Assembly: GCA_019096155.1 (NCBI GenBank)
Contig: JAHCVI010000001.1
Span: forward strand, 7,936,001 to 8,000,000
DNA length: 64,000 nt
Reading direction: 5' to 3'
From: Staphylotrichum longicolle
Lineage: Eukaryota; Ascomycota; Sordariomycetes; Sordariales; Chaetomiaceae
Made by a program: the position numbers and the translations under genes
Shown: piece by piece, positions 33,202-43,694 of the stretch
How the letters are laid out: each line of letters starts with the position of its first letter
Numbering within the stretch: position 1 is the first letter of the stretch
The notes under the pieces: generated by a model
What the model was told of the DNA's origin: nothing
Databases searched by the model: none
Seen by the model: only the letters and a program-made list of their open reading frames with translations

Positions 33202-35999
33202 CTAGTCCTCCTCAATCTCCCCCTCCTCGCTGCCCGCGCGCACGCTCGGCGTCGGCGCCCGCTCCTTCTCCTTTTCCTTGTGCAGCGGGGTACGCTGGCT
33301 CCTGCTGGGGGGACGGTCGGCGGCGGAGGCGGCAGCGGTGCGCTCGACGCTTTCGCGCTTGACGCGCTTGGCGGCGTGGCGGCTGCGGTCGTTGTGGTCG
33401 TCCTCCTCAGATGGGCGGGGTCGCGTGCGCGAGTACGAGGAGCTGGGCCGCTCGTCGCCGTAGGGCAGCTCGTCAACGTCGCGCTCGAGGACACGACGGC
33501 GGTAGAGGCGCTCGCGGTCCTCCTCGCGGGTGCGACGCTCTCGGTCGTAGTGGTTGATGTCATCGGGACGGGCAGGGCGACGATCGTAGTCGCGGTGGTC
33601 ACGGTCGCGGTCCCTATCACGGTCCCGGTCTCGCTCGCGTTCACGATCCCGGTCTCTCTCCCTGTCGCGGTCACGCTCTCGGTCACGATCCCGATCGCGG
33701 TCACGGTCACGGCGGTCGCGATCACGATCGTCACGATCGCGATAGTCGCGGCGATCGCGTTCTCGGTCGCGCTCACGATCACGATCATGATCACGGTCCC
33801 GCTCCCGATCTCTGTCACGGTCGCGGATGGAGGGAGAGCGCCGCTCCGAGAGCAGGACGTCGGCGGCGCTGGTCTTGCGGTAGTTACGCTCGCGCTCGGC
33901 CACAGCATGGCGGCGCTCGGCCTCGTAGGTGTTGTGCTCGGGGCTGCGGCTCCTGACAGAACGGGCACTACTGCGATGAGATCGCTCACCTCTGTCACGA
34001 TAGCTGTCTGGGCGGTCACGGCGACGCTGGCGGTCCTTCTCAGCCTCGTCCTCCTTCTCCTTGAGGCGGCGGATGTGTTTCTCAAAAGCGCCTCGCCGGG
34101 ACTCGTCGGAGCTGACGGCCTGGAAAGCGGGCACATGGGCGAGTCGGCTCCGAACCTGCTCATACGTGTCATTGATGCCGATGGGGGGCTCCATCCGCTT
34201 CATATGCGAACGGAGGTCCTCCAGGGCGCGGCGCTGTTGGCGGTCTGGTTGCCTGTCCTCATCGGACCGCTTGGTTCGTTTTTGGATCTGTTGGAAGTCG
34301 GTCAGCAAAGGTGTAATGCGTTTGGGGCCTGCGGCAACATACTCGCTCAAAGATAAGCTCCATGATATCGCGTTCAATGTTAGCTGTGCGACGATCACCT
34401 TTGAGAACTGACTCGAACTCTTGAAATGTGGCCTTCGGAGTGACCTCGAAGCGTTTGTCCTAGGAGAATGTGAGCTGAACGGGCCTCTTTGAAGCCACAC
34501 GGCATGAGCTTGGACTTACATCAATGACATCCAGAACATCATTCCTGATGCTTCTGAGAGCACGCTCCTCCTCTTCAACCACGTCCCAGAAGAGATCCAT
34601 GGCTGTCGAACCATTCTGGCCGGCCATGGCCTGGTAGCGCTCATCGGCTTCGATCAGGGGGTGAATCTGGCTCCACTTGGTGCCGGCCTTGATCTTGCCG
34701 TCCTTTCTCAGTTCCGAGAGGAGAGCAAGGAAATTGTCACGAGCCTTGCGCTCGCGGCGGAGCTTCCTGTTCTTGTCTTCCTGGATAGAGTCGTTGAACT
34801 TTCGCTCCAACGCCTTGACGTGGTTCTGAAAGACGGTCAAGACGTCATACTTGGTGAGGGACTTGTACTTCTCATCCTTCTGAAACGGAGCAGTGCTCTG
34901 AATGGTCTCTTGAGCCTCGGACCATCGTGTGTAGGGCTCCAGATTCAAGGTCGGCAGCAGCTCAATCAGGCCGTCCATGGCGCTCTTGCGCAGAGCGACC
35001 TGCTGCTCCTTGTGTGCCTTTTTGAGATCGACGATGTAGTCCTCAAAAAGCTGGCGCCGCTCGTTTTCGTTGTTGGTGGAGCGGAAGATGGTCTCACCCT
35101 CAATCATGGGGCGGGCAGTCTTCCAGCGGGTGTAATGCTTGATCTCGGGATGGCTCCGCAGCATGGTCGCAAAGTCAGCACGCAGCTTGGTCAGCCTCTC
35201 CTTCGCACGCTCCTTATCTTGGACCACGACATCGTGGCAGTACTTCTCAAAAGCAGCCTTCCTGTCCCTTGGGTCTTTGATTGCGCGAAACTGGGGGTCT
35301 TTGACGGTGGCTCGGATGGTCTGTTCCCACGTCCAGTCGGGCTGGACACCGCTGCGGCGGAGGAGCTTGACAAAGGCTGCCTCAGCCTCCTCGGCAGTGG
35401 CATACTCGGGGTCGTTGGTCGCGGGGACGAAGGCCTGGGCCTGGATGTTGTTGCCGAAGGTCAGCTGGCGCGATTCACTAATAGGCTCACGATGATCGCG
35501 GTAGTGGTCGGCACCTCCAAATCCACCATGGTGACCAGCGCCGTGGCCAGGGCCCTGGCCAGGGAGCGGCGTGGCAGGAGTTCTGGACGGGTCAGCAAGC
35601 GGCTTAGACAAGGGCCGCGGGGGTAGCGGGCGAGGGGACGGCTCACGCTGGTGTTATCGGGGTTGCTTCGCCGCCGGCCAAGGCTCTCTTATAGACATCG
35701 GGCATCTCCCACGAGCTCTCCTTGGTCTCGGTATTGTACCAGTACTTGCGACCACCCTCGGCCGTGTACTCTTTCCATGGCTGATTCGCAAGCGCACGCT
35801 GGGTTCCGACATGTCAGCGCAACATGTTCTGAGTATAGCTCCCATCCTCCTCACAAAAACATACCTCGGCGGGGCTCATGAGATCCTCGGGCTTGGTCCA
35901 CTGCGTGACCTTGGTCAGAGGATTGTAGTAGTAGACGCGGCCATCGGGAGTGCGATGTTCTTGCCAGGCAGCGCCCGGCGGCGCAAAGCCGGCATTCAT
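33202..35999 (-). CDS. PRP40: Pre-mRNA-processing factor PRP40 (WW-FF protein)
   Basis: Five exons, 35999-35865, 35798-35647, 35582-34520, 34459-34343 and 34287-33202, join to 850 residues. WW domain 1 (about 10-40) has WQEHRTPDGRVYYYNPLTK. WW domain 2 (about 48-80) has PWKEYTAEGGRKYWYN. FF domains follow, starting at AEEAEAAFVKLLRRSGV, then RADFATMLRSHPEIKHYTRW, a third at about 280, a fourth at ERKARDNFLALLSELRK, and one or two more. Family knowledge: PRP40 is a U1 snRNP protein that bridges the 5' splice site to the branch-point binding protein and binds the polymerase II tail. The C-terminus carries an Arg-Asp/Arg-Glu repeat of about 80 residues (DNA 33580-33830). The intron 35646-35583 has a CTGAC branch site; without it the frame would stop just after TPITPA. 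Confidence 0.95.
33580..33830 (-). repeat. Hexanucleotide-based repeat coding for an Arg-Asp array
   Basis: Tandem CGNGAY/CGNGAR codon pairs inside PRP40 encode alternating R-D and R-E with occasional H or Y. The codons vary at third positions, so the array is kept by protein selection rather than by recent slippage. Other frames across it give long false open frames of Ser/Thr/Val repeats. Confidence 0.8.
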
Positions 36000-36553
36000 T
36001 GCAATGATGGAATCCGCCGGTCGCGAGGCTGTCAAAGGCGCGGCGGGCGCGTCGGCGATATGAAGCGGCGTTGTGTCGCGGGTTTCTGGATGCGACGCGC
36101 TTTGCGATGTGCAGCGATGGAAGACAAACTTTTGGAGCAAATTGAGCTGCAAAGGAACAGGACCTGGATAGTTTCTTGTGGCACGGACCGCAAACAGGCT
36201 CGGGCGCTCGGTAGCCAAGCACCGAGCATGCAGTGCATGCACCTGGCTCGGCAAGGCTTCAGTGGTTCAGTGGGGCGAGGATGCAGGCACAGGGGGCTTC
36301 CAATGGTCGAGCTCCATTAAACACCATTCATCGATAACCACATCCATCTCATTGTTCTTTAAACATTGCCACAGATTTACTTTCCCCGCTGGAGGTCGAA
36401 GAAGGATTTTACAGGCGACGGTCGCATCTTTTTTTTTCATCTTGATATGGCAGCATAATTGAGCCAGGATACCACAGTCAGAGCAGTTGGGATTTCTGGA
36501 ACAGCCCGTGGAGGGGGAAGGAAACTAAGGAAAGGAGGACCACCAGCCTCGGG
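36000..36553. other. Divergent promoter of PRP40 and TRS65
   Basis: About 550 bases between two divergent genes. A poly-T tract lies near 36429-36438 and an AT-richer stretch at 36310-36460. The PRP40 frame stays open upstream of its ATG but without similarity, so the ATG at 35999 was kept. Confidence 0.55.
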
Positions 36554-38541
36554 ATGGCGCTGCCGGACTCAAACGGCGCCAACGAAGCGGCCGATGGCGC
36601 CGAGACCTTCCTTGAGCAGTCTTACCTCACATACATTATCCCCTCCGCCACAAGCTTCGACCCCGAGGTCGCCCTCCGACCCGGCGCAGGCGCCGTAGAG
36701 AGCACCATCTCCGGTATCGAGCAACGCGAGCAGCTGTTCTTTGGTACGAGGTTCGCACACTGCTCCTGCTCGAGTGTCTCAGGTTGCTCATGTATAGTCT
36801 TTAGATGAGACGGTCGATGTACACTTCATTCTCCGCACGCCCTACGCCGACGACCAGACCCTCCGCTCCCACTTGGGTCGCCTCGTCATCACTCTCGATG
36901 CCCACATCTTGAATGGTGTCGCCCCTGAGCGCGACGGGCCTCCCGCGTCGGAACTCATCTACAATGGCGCAGTTGAGGATGTCGACAACGTATTTATAGT
37001 GGCAGACGAACCGCAGGAGGACGCCCAACGCCATGTATACGCCATCTGGAAGCTCCGCGTCTTCCTCGGCCGTCCCAGGATTAGGCTACAGATGCCCTCT
37101 GTTGTGTTCTCCGGGGCCGCAAACTTCAGGATGAGCTCTGGGGCGCCCGATCAGCGTGGGGAACCGGGCGGCGGATACATGCAGAGCTGTGTGCCCTCTG
37201 GCATGAACCTGCTGGAGTCGTTTGCGACAGATCCATTGCTCGGAGGCACTAGGCCCCAGTTGTCTGCCCAGAGGGTGTCCAAGGTTGCGCCCCTTACAAA
37301 GCCGAAGGACACACTTCATCGCATAAGCGGGCTCCAAACGCTCAAGTTGAAGATCTTCCCCGTCCTTCACACTCGGGTTCGCTTCTCGCGGCCCAACACC
37401 ACACCGCCAAGCGCAGCCATGATCGCCTTGCTTGAGGTCGACTTCACTCCCTACTTCGATTGCGAAGCCGCTCTGGACAAGCTTGCTCTCGGCGTCACAG
37501 ACGGCACAGTTGAGGACCTTAATACCCAAGAAGGCATGGGCCTACCTCTTAGCTGTGTCGCCCACGACCACCTCACCTTCCTCTACAAGCTGGCCCCGCA
37601 GCAACGGGACATTGTCCGCAAGAACCTGCCCGGGACCTGATCATCACCATCGAAGTGCTCGTCCTCGTCCGCCCTGACGGACCAAACCATGTACGCCCCG
37701 CCTCACATGACCTGGACCACCGCCCTCGACTTCACACCCCCAGTCAACCCCGGCTTCGGGCAACCCAAAACGACCCCGATCCAGCGCTCCCACCGCCCAA
37801 GCCAGCTCTCCATAAGCGGCGGCGTCGACTCACAGCCCCTCGTCTCACCTTCCGTCATCCGCCCAGACGCCCTCCCGTCCCTTGAGGCAGCCACCGCGCG
37901 GCCCTCGAAAGCGCCATCCCAGACTTCGGGATCACCATGACCTTCACCGGCCCGTCCAAACCCGTCCTCCTCGGCGAGGAATTCGTCTGGACCGTCTTCG
38001 TCGTCAACCGCAGCAGGCCAGACACGCACGCCATCCCAGCACAACAACACAACCCCTCCTCCCTCACCCCACATCCGCGCTCTCTCCCCCACCACACCAA
38101 CACCCCCACCTCCCACCCACCGTCGGACACGGACCGGGATCAGCGGCCGCGCGGAAGCTGATGCTCGTCCCCATCCCGCGCCGCCGCCGCAACGAGCTGC
38201 GCGTCATCCGCCCGCCCTCCACCGCCACAGCGACCGCGACGGCCGGCGGCGCCAACGGTTCGCGTGACCCGCTCATCGCCGACGCCGTGCTCGACGAGGT
38301 GGTCGTGCACGCCATGCAGCGCAACAGCGTCGTCGACGCCGCCGAGCTGGTCTGCCTGTCGGCCGACGTGCGGGTGGGTCCCCTGGCGCCCAACGCGTGC
38401 GCCGTCGTCGAGCTGCGCTTCCTGGCCCTGCGGGCCGGGGTGGTCGGCCTGGAGGCGGTCCGGGTGGTGGACCTGGGCAGCCAGGAGCATGTGGATGTGC
38501 GGGAGCTGCCGTTGGTTGTTGCTGTTGAGGGGCAACAGTAG
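36554..38541 (+). CDS. TRS65: TRAPP II complex subunit TRS65, with frame changes
   Basis: Exon 1 is 36554-36743 and exon 2 runs 36805-38541; the join gives G|AT as Asp in LFFDETVDV. About 640 residues. Recognised blocks: EQSYLTYIIPSATSFDPE near the start, HLGRLVITLDAHILNG, VRFSRPNTTPPSAAMIALLE, DGTVEDLNTQEGMGLPL, TTALDFTPPVNPGFG, IPDFGITMTFTGP, and the tail AVLDEVVVHAMQRN to VVDLGSQEHVDVRELPLVVA. Family knowledge: TRS65 is a TRAPP II-specific subunit, acting with the Rab GEF for late Golgi traffic and wall glucan synthesis. The frame changes near 37630 (in a CCC-GGG run), near 37680, near 37899 and between 38010 and 38140. Similarity resumes after each in a new frame, and the gene is otherwise complete. 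Assembly errors are more likely than a pseudogene. Confidence 0.82.
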
Positions 38542-38900
38542 GAGAGGATAGGATTTAAAGGTTGGATACTCCGGTTGAAGGTGGGGAGGGATATGATCAA
38601 AGCGCTCTTGACTAGCAGGATATACTAGTCGTGCAATAATGAATATTTCCTTTTGGTTGATTCCTGCTCGTGCCACTACTACTGTGAGTTACGGCTACTA
38701 CTAACAAAAGGCTTCAAGAAAGATGGTTCCTAACCCTACACAATGCTCAAACATGTAGCCCTGTCCCAGCCAGCCAAAGGGCCTAGGTAGCCATGCAAAA
38801 TCCCACAAAGCGAAAGCTGTATCCCAAACAACACCAGACACCACGCTCCCTCCCCAGTTCCAACCCCAAAACCCCCCAAGTCTAAACCTAGGTAAACCGG
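38542..38900. other. Convergent spacer between TRS65 and SLD3
   Basis: About 360 bases with the 3' ends of both genes. It contains CCTAGGTA twice (38782 and 38887). Nothing coding. Confidence 0.55.
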
Positions 38901-41900
38901 TCATAGCAAGTCATCAATGTCGTCCAAATCCGTCGTGTCCCATCCAAGCCGCTGGTAAATGCTCACACCACCACCACCACCATTCCCCATCCCACTCCCA
39001 TCCCGATCCCGATTTCCATTCCCATTCTCCACCACCCCATCACTCCCTCCCCAACACTCCCCCCGCTCCCAAATACCCCTCCTCCCATCTTCTCCTTTTC
39101 CATCTCCCTCCCGGCCGCCCTCTTCGCTCTCCCCAGCCCCCTCCCAGCCAAGCTGCTCCTGTTGCCCCATCCCCCCGCCACACGAGCGGCAACCTTGACT
39201 TGATCGGCGTGTCATCCACCAACGCCGCCGCCGCCGCAGCAGCAGCAGCTGCCGCTGCCGCGTTCCCGACCCCCTTACCGCCGCCACCACCACCACCACC
39301 AAAATTGCGCGCGGCAACGGGCGTCTCGAAGAGCGTGCCCAGGCCGGGGGAGGAGGGGATGTCGAACTGGTCCTGGTGTGCGGGCACGGGAAGGTATTGC
39401 GTCCGGGACTTTGGCTGGTGCTGTTGAGTGGAAAACAAGGGCGGCGGGGCGGCTTTGCGGGCCATGATTGGTGATGAGGGGAGGATGCCCTGTCCGTGGC
39501 TGGGGGTTTCTTGGACGGGAGGTGTAGAGAGGAGGAGGCGGAGGTGGAGGTTGGGCGGGCGGGGGTTGCGTGAACGCGGTCGCGGTCGCGATCTCGGTTG
39601 GAGGGTAGGCTGCTGCCGAGGCGGTTGGCGAACTTGCGGGGGAGGGTGGAGGCGGGGACGACGGAGGCGCTGGAGGGGGCCAAGTCGAGGAAGGGGAGAG
39701 CCTGGGATTCGGCCCTTGAGGCTGATGCCAGGGCGTCCTTGTAGCGGTTGTTGGCCGGCGTGGCTTTGACTTGAACGGCTGAGGCGCGGTTGGGCTTCTT
39801 CATTTCTGGAGGAGGGAGGGTCAGTTCTTGTTATGCTTGTGAACGGGAGAAAAGGGAACATACTCTTAAGCTGCCCGGCAGACGCCCGCCTGTCAGCTGC
39901 CTCGACAAAGTCCTTGACGGCCAGCTCCCGATTCGGCTTCTTGAGAGCGGAAATAGCATCCTTCAATTCGGCCTCCACCTTTGCCTTCTTCTGCGCCTTC
40001 AGATCTGTCCCGCTCAGGCTCACACTACGAGCGAAGAGGTTGGATGGCCTTTCCTTGAGCGAGCTGGACGCAGGCCTCGGAACCAAGCCCATCAGCGACG
40101 AGTCACTAGCCTCGCGCTTCAGCCCTGGAATCACTGTCTGGGTCGCGGACCGCAGCAGAGCGATTGTTGCAGCGGGCCCTCGTGAGACACTTCGCCTGCT
40201 TCGCTCGACGGAGAGGGCGCGCTCGAGGGTCCTGTCTTTGTCCCGTTTCAAAGCCGTTGGGCGTTTCACGGGCGCGCCGGGCTTTGGCTTGACCGCCGAA
40301 GCAGGCTGGGCTGCCTTCTCCTTGGGCGGCGACTGTGCGACGGGCCCGCCAAGTTTGCGGTTAAGAGAGTCGCAGTGTGTCGGCAGACGGGCGGAGAAAC
40401 TGGCAAAATCGATTAGCAAACGGATGAGTATCAGGAGCATTCGAATGACTTACAATGGCACGATGATATCCACGCAAAAGTCCCTCAGAGGATCAGAGTT
40501 GGCCCGATCCGGCTTCTCTCCCCCATCGCCCTCCGCAGGCATCTGAGATTCGGCCACGGCCTTGACCTCGTCTAATGTTGTCGACTGCCAGATACAGAGA
40601 CGATCTGCGTGGACATCAAGGAGCACCGGGAAGTTATGCTTGTTTCTCTTCTTGGTCGACGGCTCCTGGCTCGTCTCCCGTGAAGCAACCTGCGATTCCA
40701 TTCCCGGCAGTTGGCATTCGGTGCCCTTTGCCAGGGCCAAGGGCTCCAAGGCCAGCATCTCCAAGATCAAAATCATTTGAAGTTGTGTTTCCCTCCTCCG
40801 CAAGCAGGAGATGTGGTACTTGATTTCCGTTGCCGTAAATGTCTTGTCGTCGTCTCCAGTCGAGACCGGTCGGTGGGAAGCCCACCATCGCCTAATGTGG
40901 TCGATCTCTCCTGGGTACAAGCCGTCCTTCCCGAGTCTGGGCTTCTTGGCCTTCCTCTTCTTGGGCTTCGGCGTGCCGTTTTCCGAGTCCAAGAGGATCG
41001 TCTTCATTTTCGCAACAATTTCGGGGATCGTTTCGCGGTACTTCTTGTCGATTACGATGGTAGTCATGACGAGACTCTTCAGGAATTCTATCAGGTCATT
41101 GATGTCAAGGTTCAGGTCCCAATCCAAATGGAATGCCGCGCGAGCCCTGGAGAGGGGGCCTTTTGCAAAATAGGCCAACGAGCCCTGTCATGGTCAGTAC
41201 ATGCCGAAAACGACAGTCGGGGAGGGAAAGCACCTTGGAGTGATAGAGAGCCTCCATGTACTGAGTCCTGATGTTCTGGAAGATCTCGTCGGCGCTTGGC
41301 TGGGTAAGAGAATCGTCACCAGGCGCAAGACCGGGCGTCGGCGCGACAGGTTCACTAGCCTCGGGAGCCACAAGGGGTTCGGTCTCCTCCTGTACGGGCG
41401 TTGCGTTTTGGCTGGTGTTGTCCTTCGGTGCCGTGGCATCCTCGGTCGCAACTGGAGATTGGCTGGGGGTGTCCTTATCGATGACCGACATGGAGCGTTT
41501 CCGGACCAAGGATTGTATTTCTTCCATGGCCAACCTCCTCCTCTTGTTCTCGTTGTACAGAGAAGGCGTGGTTAAAGGAGCGGCGGTGGCATTCTCAGGC
41601 TTGGGCACTGGTTTGCTGCTCGTCATCCGTGCCCTGCACACAACCGTGGCGCTCTGACTGAGAGTCTCCAAGTCCACCCAGGCCCCCAACTTGCACAACA
41701 CATATAACCCATTGCTCTCGCGTTCGACTGCATACACTCTCTTGGTCGTCTCGGAGCGGGCGAGCAGGACATTGGACCCCAGCCGGCCTTCGAGGTCGAG
41801 AATCTTAATCTTGGATTCGAAGAGGCGGCTGGTGGGGAAGTCGCCATTGGGTTTGGAGAGGTCGAGTGCTGACAACGGGAGATACTCGCGGGGCAGAAGC

Positions 41901-42306
41901 ATCAAGGGATGCAGCATGCGCGGCTGGACGGTCAGCGTCGAGGGATGTGGCTGGCAACATGTGAGTTCATCTTCTGCAGTCACGACTGGTGTAAGCGGCG
42001 CACCTTGAGGACAATGGGTGCCTTCAAGAGGCCATCTGCGGCGGCAGTGGGAGCATCGCGCTTGCGCTTGCCAGAGCCGGGACTAGCAGACTCTGGGCCG
42101 GGGAGACTGTGGCGGCTCTGAGTCCGGGTGCGGTTGTAGTCTGCATCGTAGGCCGAAGTAAGAATGCCGGTGGTCGACGATGGCCTGGCAGATGCTCTGC
42201 TGGATGGTCTGCTCGAGGGCCTGGTCTCGAATCGGGGGTCGAATCGGTTCTCGAGTCTGCTCCCGGGACGCGACATGGGAGCACCTGGCCCTGCTATTGA
42301 GGACAT
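38901..42306 (-). CDS. SLD3: DNA replication initiator SLD3, with frame changes
   Basis: Five exons: 42306-42004, 41950-41234, 41184-40454, 40399-39864 and 39805-38901. Recognised blocks: HPSTLTVQPRMLHPLMLLPR, PLSALDLSKPNGDFPTSRLF, KIKILDLEGRLGSNVLLARS, YFAKGPLSRARAAFHLD, a basic KPKKRKAKKPRLGKDGLYPG stretch, FSARLPTHCDSLNRKLGGPV, and SALKKPNRELAVKDFVE followed after the last intron by MKKPNRASAVQVKATPANNR. These fit the SLD3 domain that binds Cdc45 and loads it onto origins when DDK and CDK are active. The serine- and proline-rich ends may be kinase targets. In the last exon the frame changes near 39530 and again near 39175, around an Ala/Gly homopolymer region (39220-39310) and a G run. The true end DTTDLDDIDDLL is back in the first frame. 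Confidence 0.83.
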
Positions 42307-43694
42307 GTCGAGATAGAAATGCCGGTGGCCATTAATTGTGCATTGTGGGCATGCAAGAAACAAACCATCAAGAGTCCAAGTGCGGTAATGGGTGTAGTTG
42401 CCAAGAACCAAAGTGTGGGCATTTACGCTGGATTTCCCTTCTTAGAAGCGCTGCTCAGCGGCCTGGAATCACTAAATTGCCCTGGTGCGCGCCTCTGGCG
42501 TCACGCGTCGCGCCCTCGTCGCGGGGAGCATTTACGCGACTGGCAGCAGGGCACAGACCATTGCACTGCTTTTTTTGACCCCAATCAAGCCACTACCTAG
42601 CGAGCTTGGGTCTTCTGATCTGGGTGTCAGCACCGCCACAACTGTGGCAAGCCTGGACCCTGAGCTTGTTTTTTCTCAGGCTCTGCAGGGTCACAAGCTC
42701 CGGATTGTTTCTTCCTGGTCGGAGTGTGCTCGCCGAGACCTGGGACTCCACAAGGCATTAGTGAATGAATGATCGGCTGTGTCGTTGTGATCAACGCTGA
42801 GTTATTGTATGCACCACTGAGATCCGATCATGTCCCTGAGTCTCAATGCATCGCAGCCAATGCCCTGACCAACACAGTAGCCTTCAGCACAGTGGCACAC
42901 CCTGAAGCTATCTTTACGAAGCCTGTTTGCTGGGGAAATATTCTGTCAATCCTGTCCCATCCAAGCGACGATTTTGTTGTTTGGCACATCACAGAGTTTC
43001 TGCACAGTGTAACTTCATATCAAAGACTGTATATCCGTTGTTCTTCCAGTGGTGAAAGACAGTGTGGAGATCGGACGGGCACTCGCGAATGCGAACCATC
43101 CCACGAGGCTCGAGCCAAGCGTGGCCCCGCTCAAGGAAGCTCTGGGGGAGGAAGGTTGCTTCGCTTGGCTGAAAACAGCGGGCCTGGCCAATGGGAAGCG
43201 CTCTGGCCGCACCCATCAGCCATGGAGCTCCTGGCAAGCTCGTCCTGAATCTCGCCGTTGCAAGCCTTCTTTGCCACCCGGGCGGGCATCCTGATCCACA
43301 ACCGGCAACTCTCCAACACACACCTCTGGGGGTTCTCGAGTCGACACTGCCGAGAGAGCCAATTCAGACGACATCCCCTATCGAGGCCCAGTCTGCCAAT
43401 TAATTGCACCATCGCCACTGTCGTCCTCGATTCTCTTCGCCGATGCCCGATGGCCGAGTTAGACCACTCTCGCGATAAATGCAGTGCTGTTTACTGGAAC
43501 ACCGGGTGACTTTGATTCTGCTGCCAGCGGTTTCGCATCACGACGGCCTCCCCAGCCTCCGCCCCGGCCGGCCCCCTATACCTACACCTGCCCACTCAGG
43601 CACCCCGCCCCCTTAGGTAGCCGTGCTTGCTTGCTCCGCCCGTGCCCCAGCATAGGGTTTCCTCCAACGCCGCCCAGTCCGACCTCGTCGAGGG
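42307..43694. other. Divergent spacer between SLD3 and SSK2
   Basis: About 1.4 kb shared upstream region. The last 250 bases before the SSK2 ATG are C/T-rich, as expected for a fungal 5' leader. I see no gene. Confidence 0.5.

Noticed and set aside
33580..33830. Direct repeats resembling a CRISPR-like array
   Set aside because: The repeat unit is a codon pair within PRP40 and there are no spacers.
32754..34172. 472-codon open frame of Thr/Ser/Val/Ala repeats in the PRP40 region
   Set aside because: It is the out-of-frame reading of the Arg-Asp repeat; the PRP40 frame has clear domains and splicing.
35640..35650. Frameshift in PRP40 after TPITPA
   Set aside because: A normal 64-base intron (35646-35583) with a CTGAC branch site explains the change of frame.
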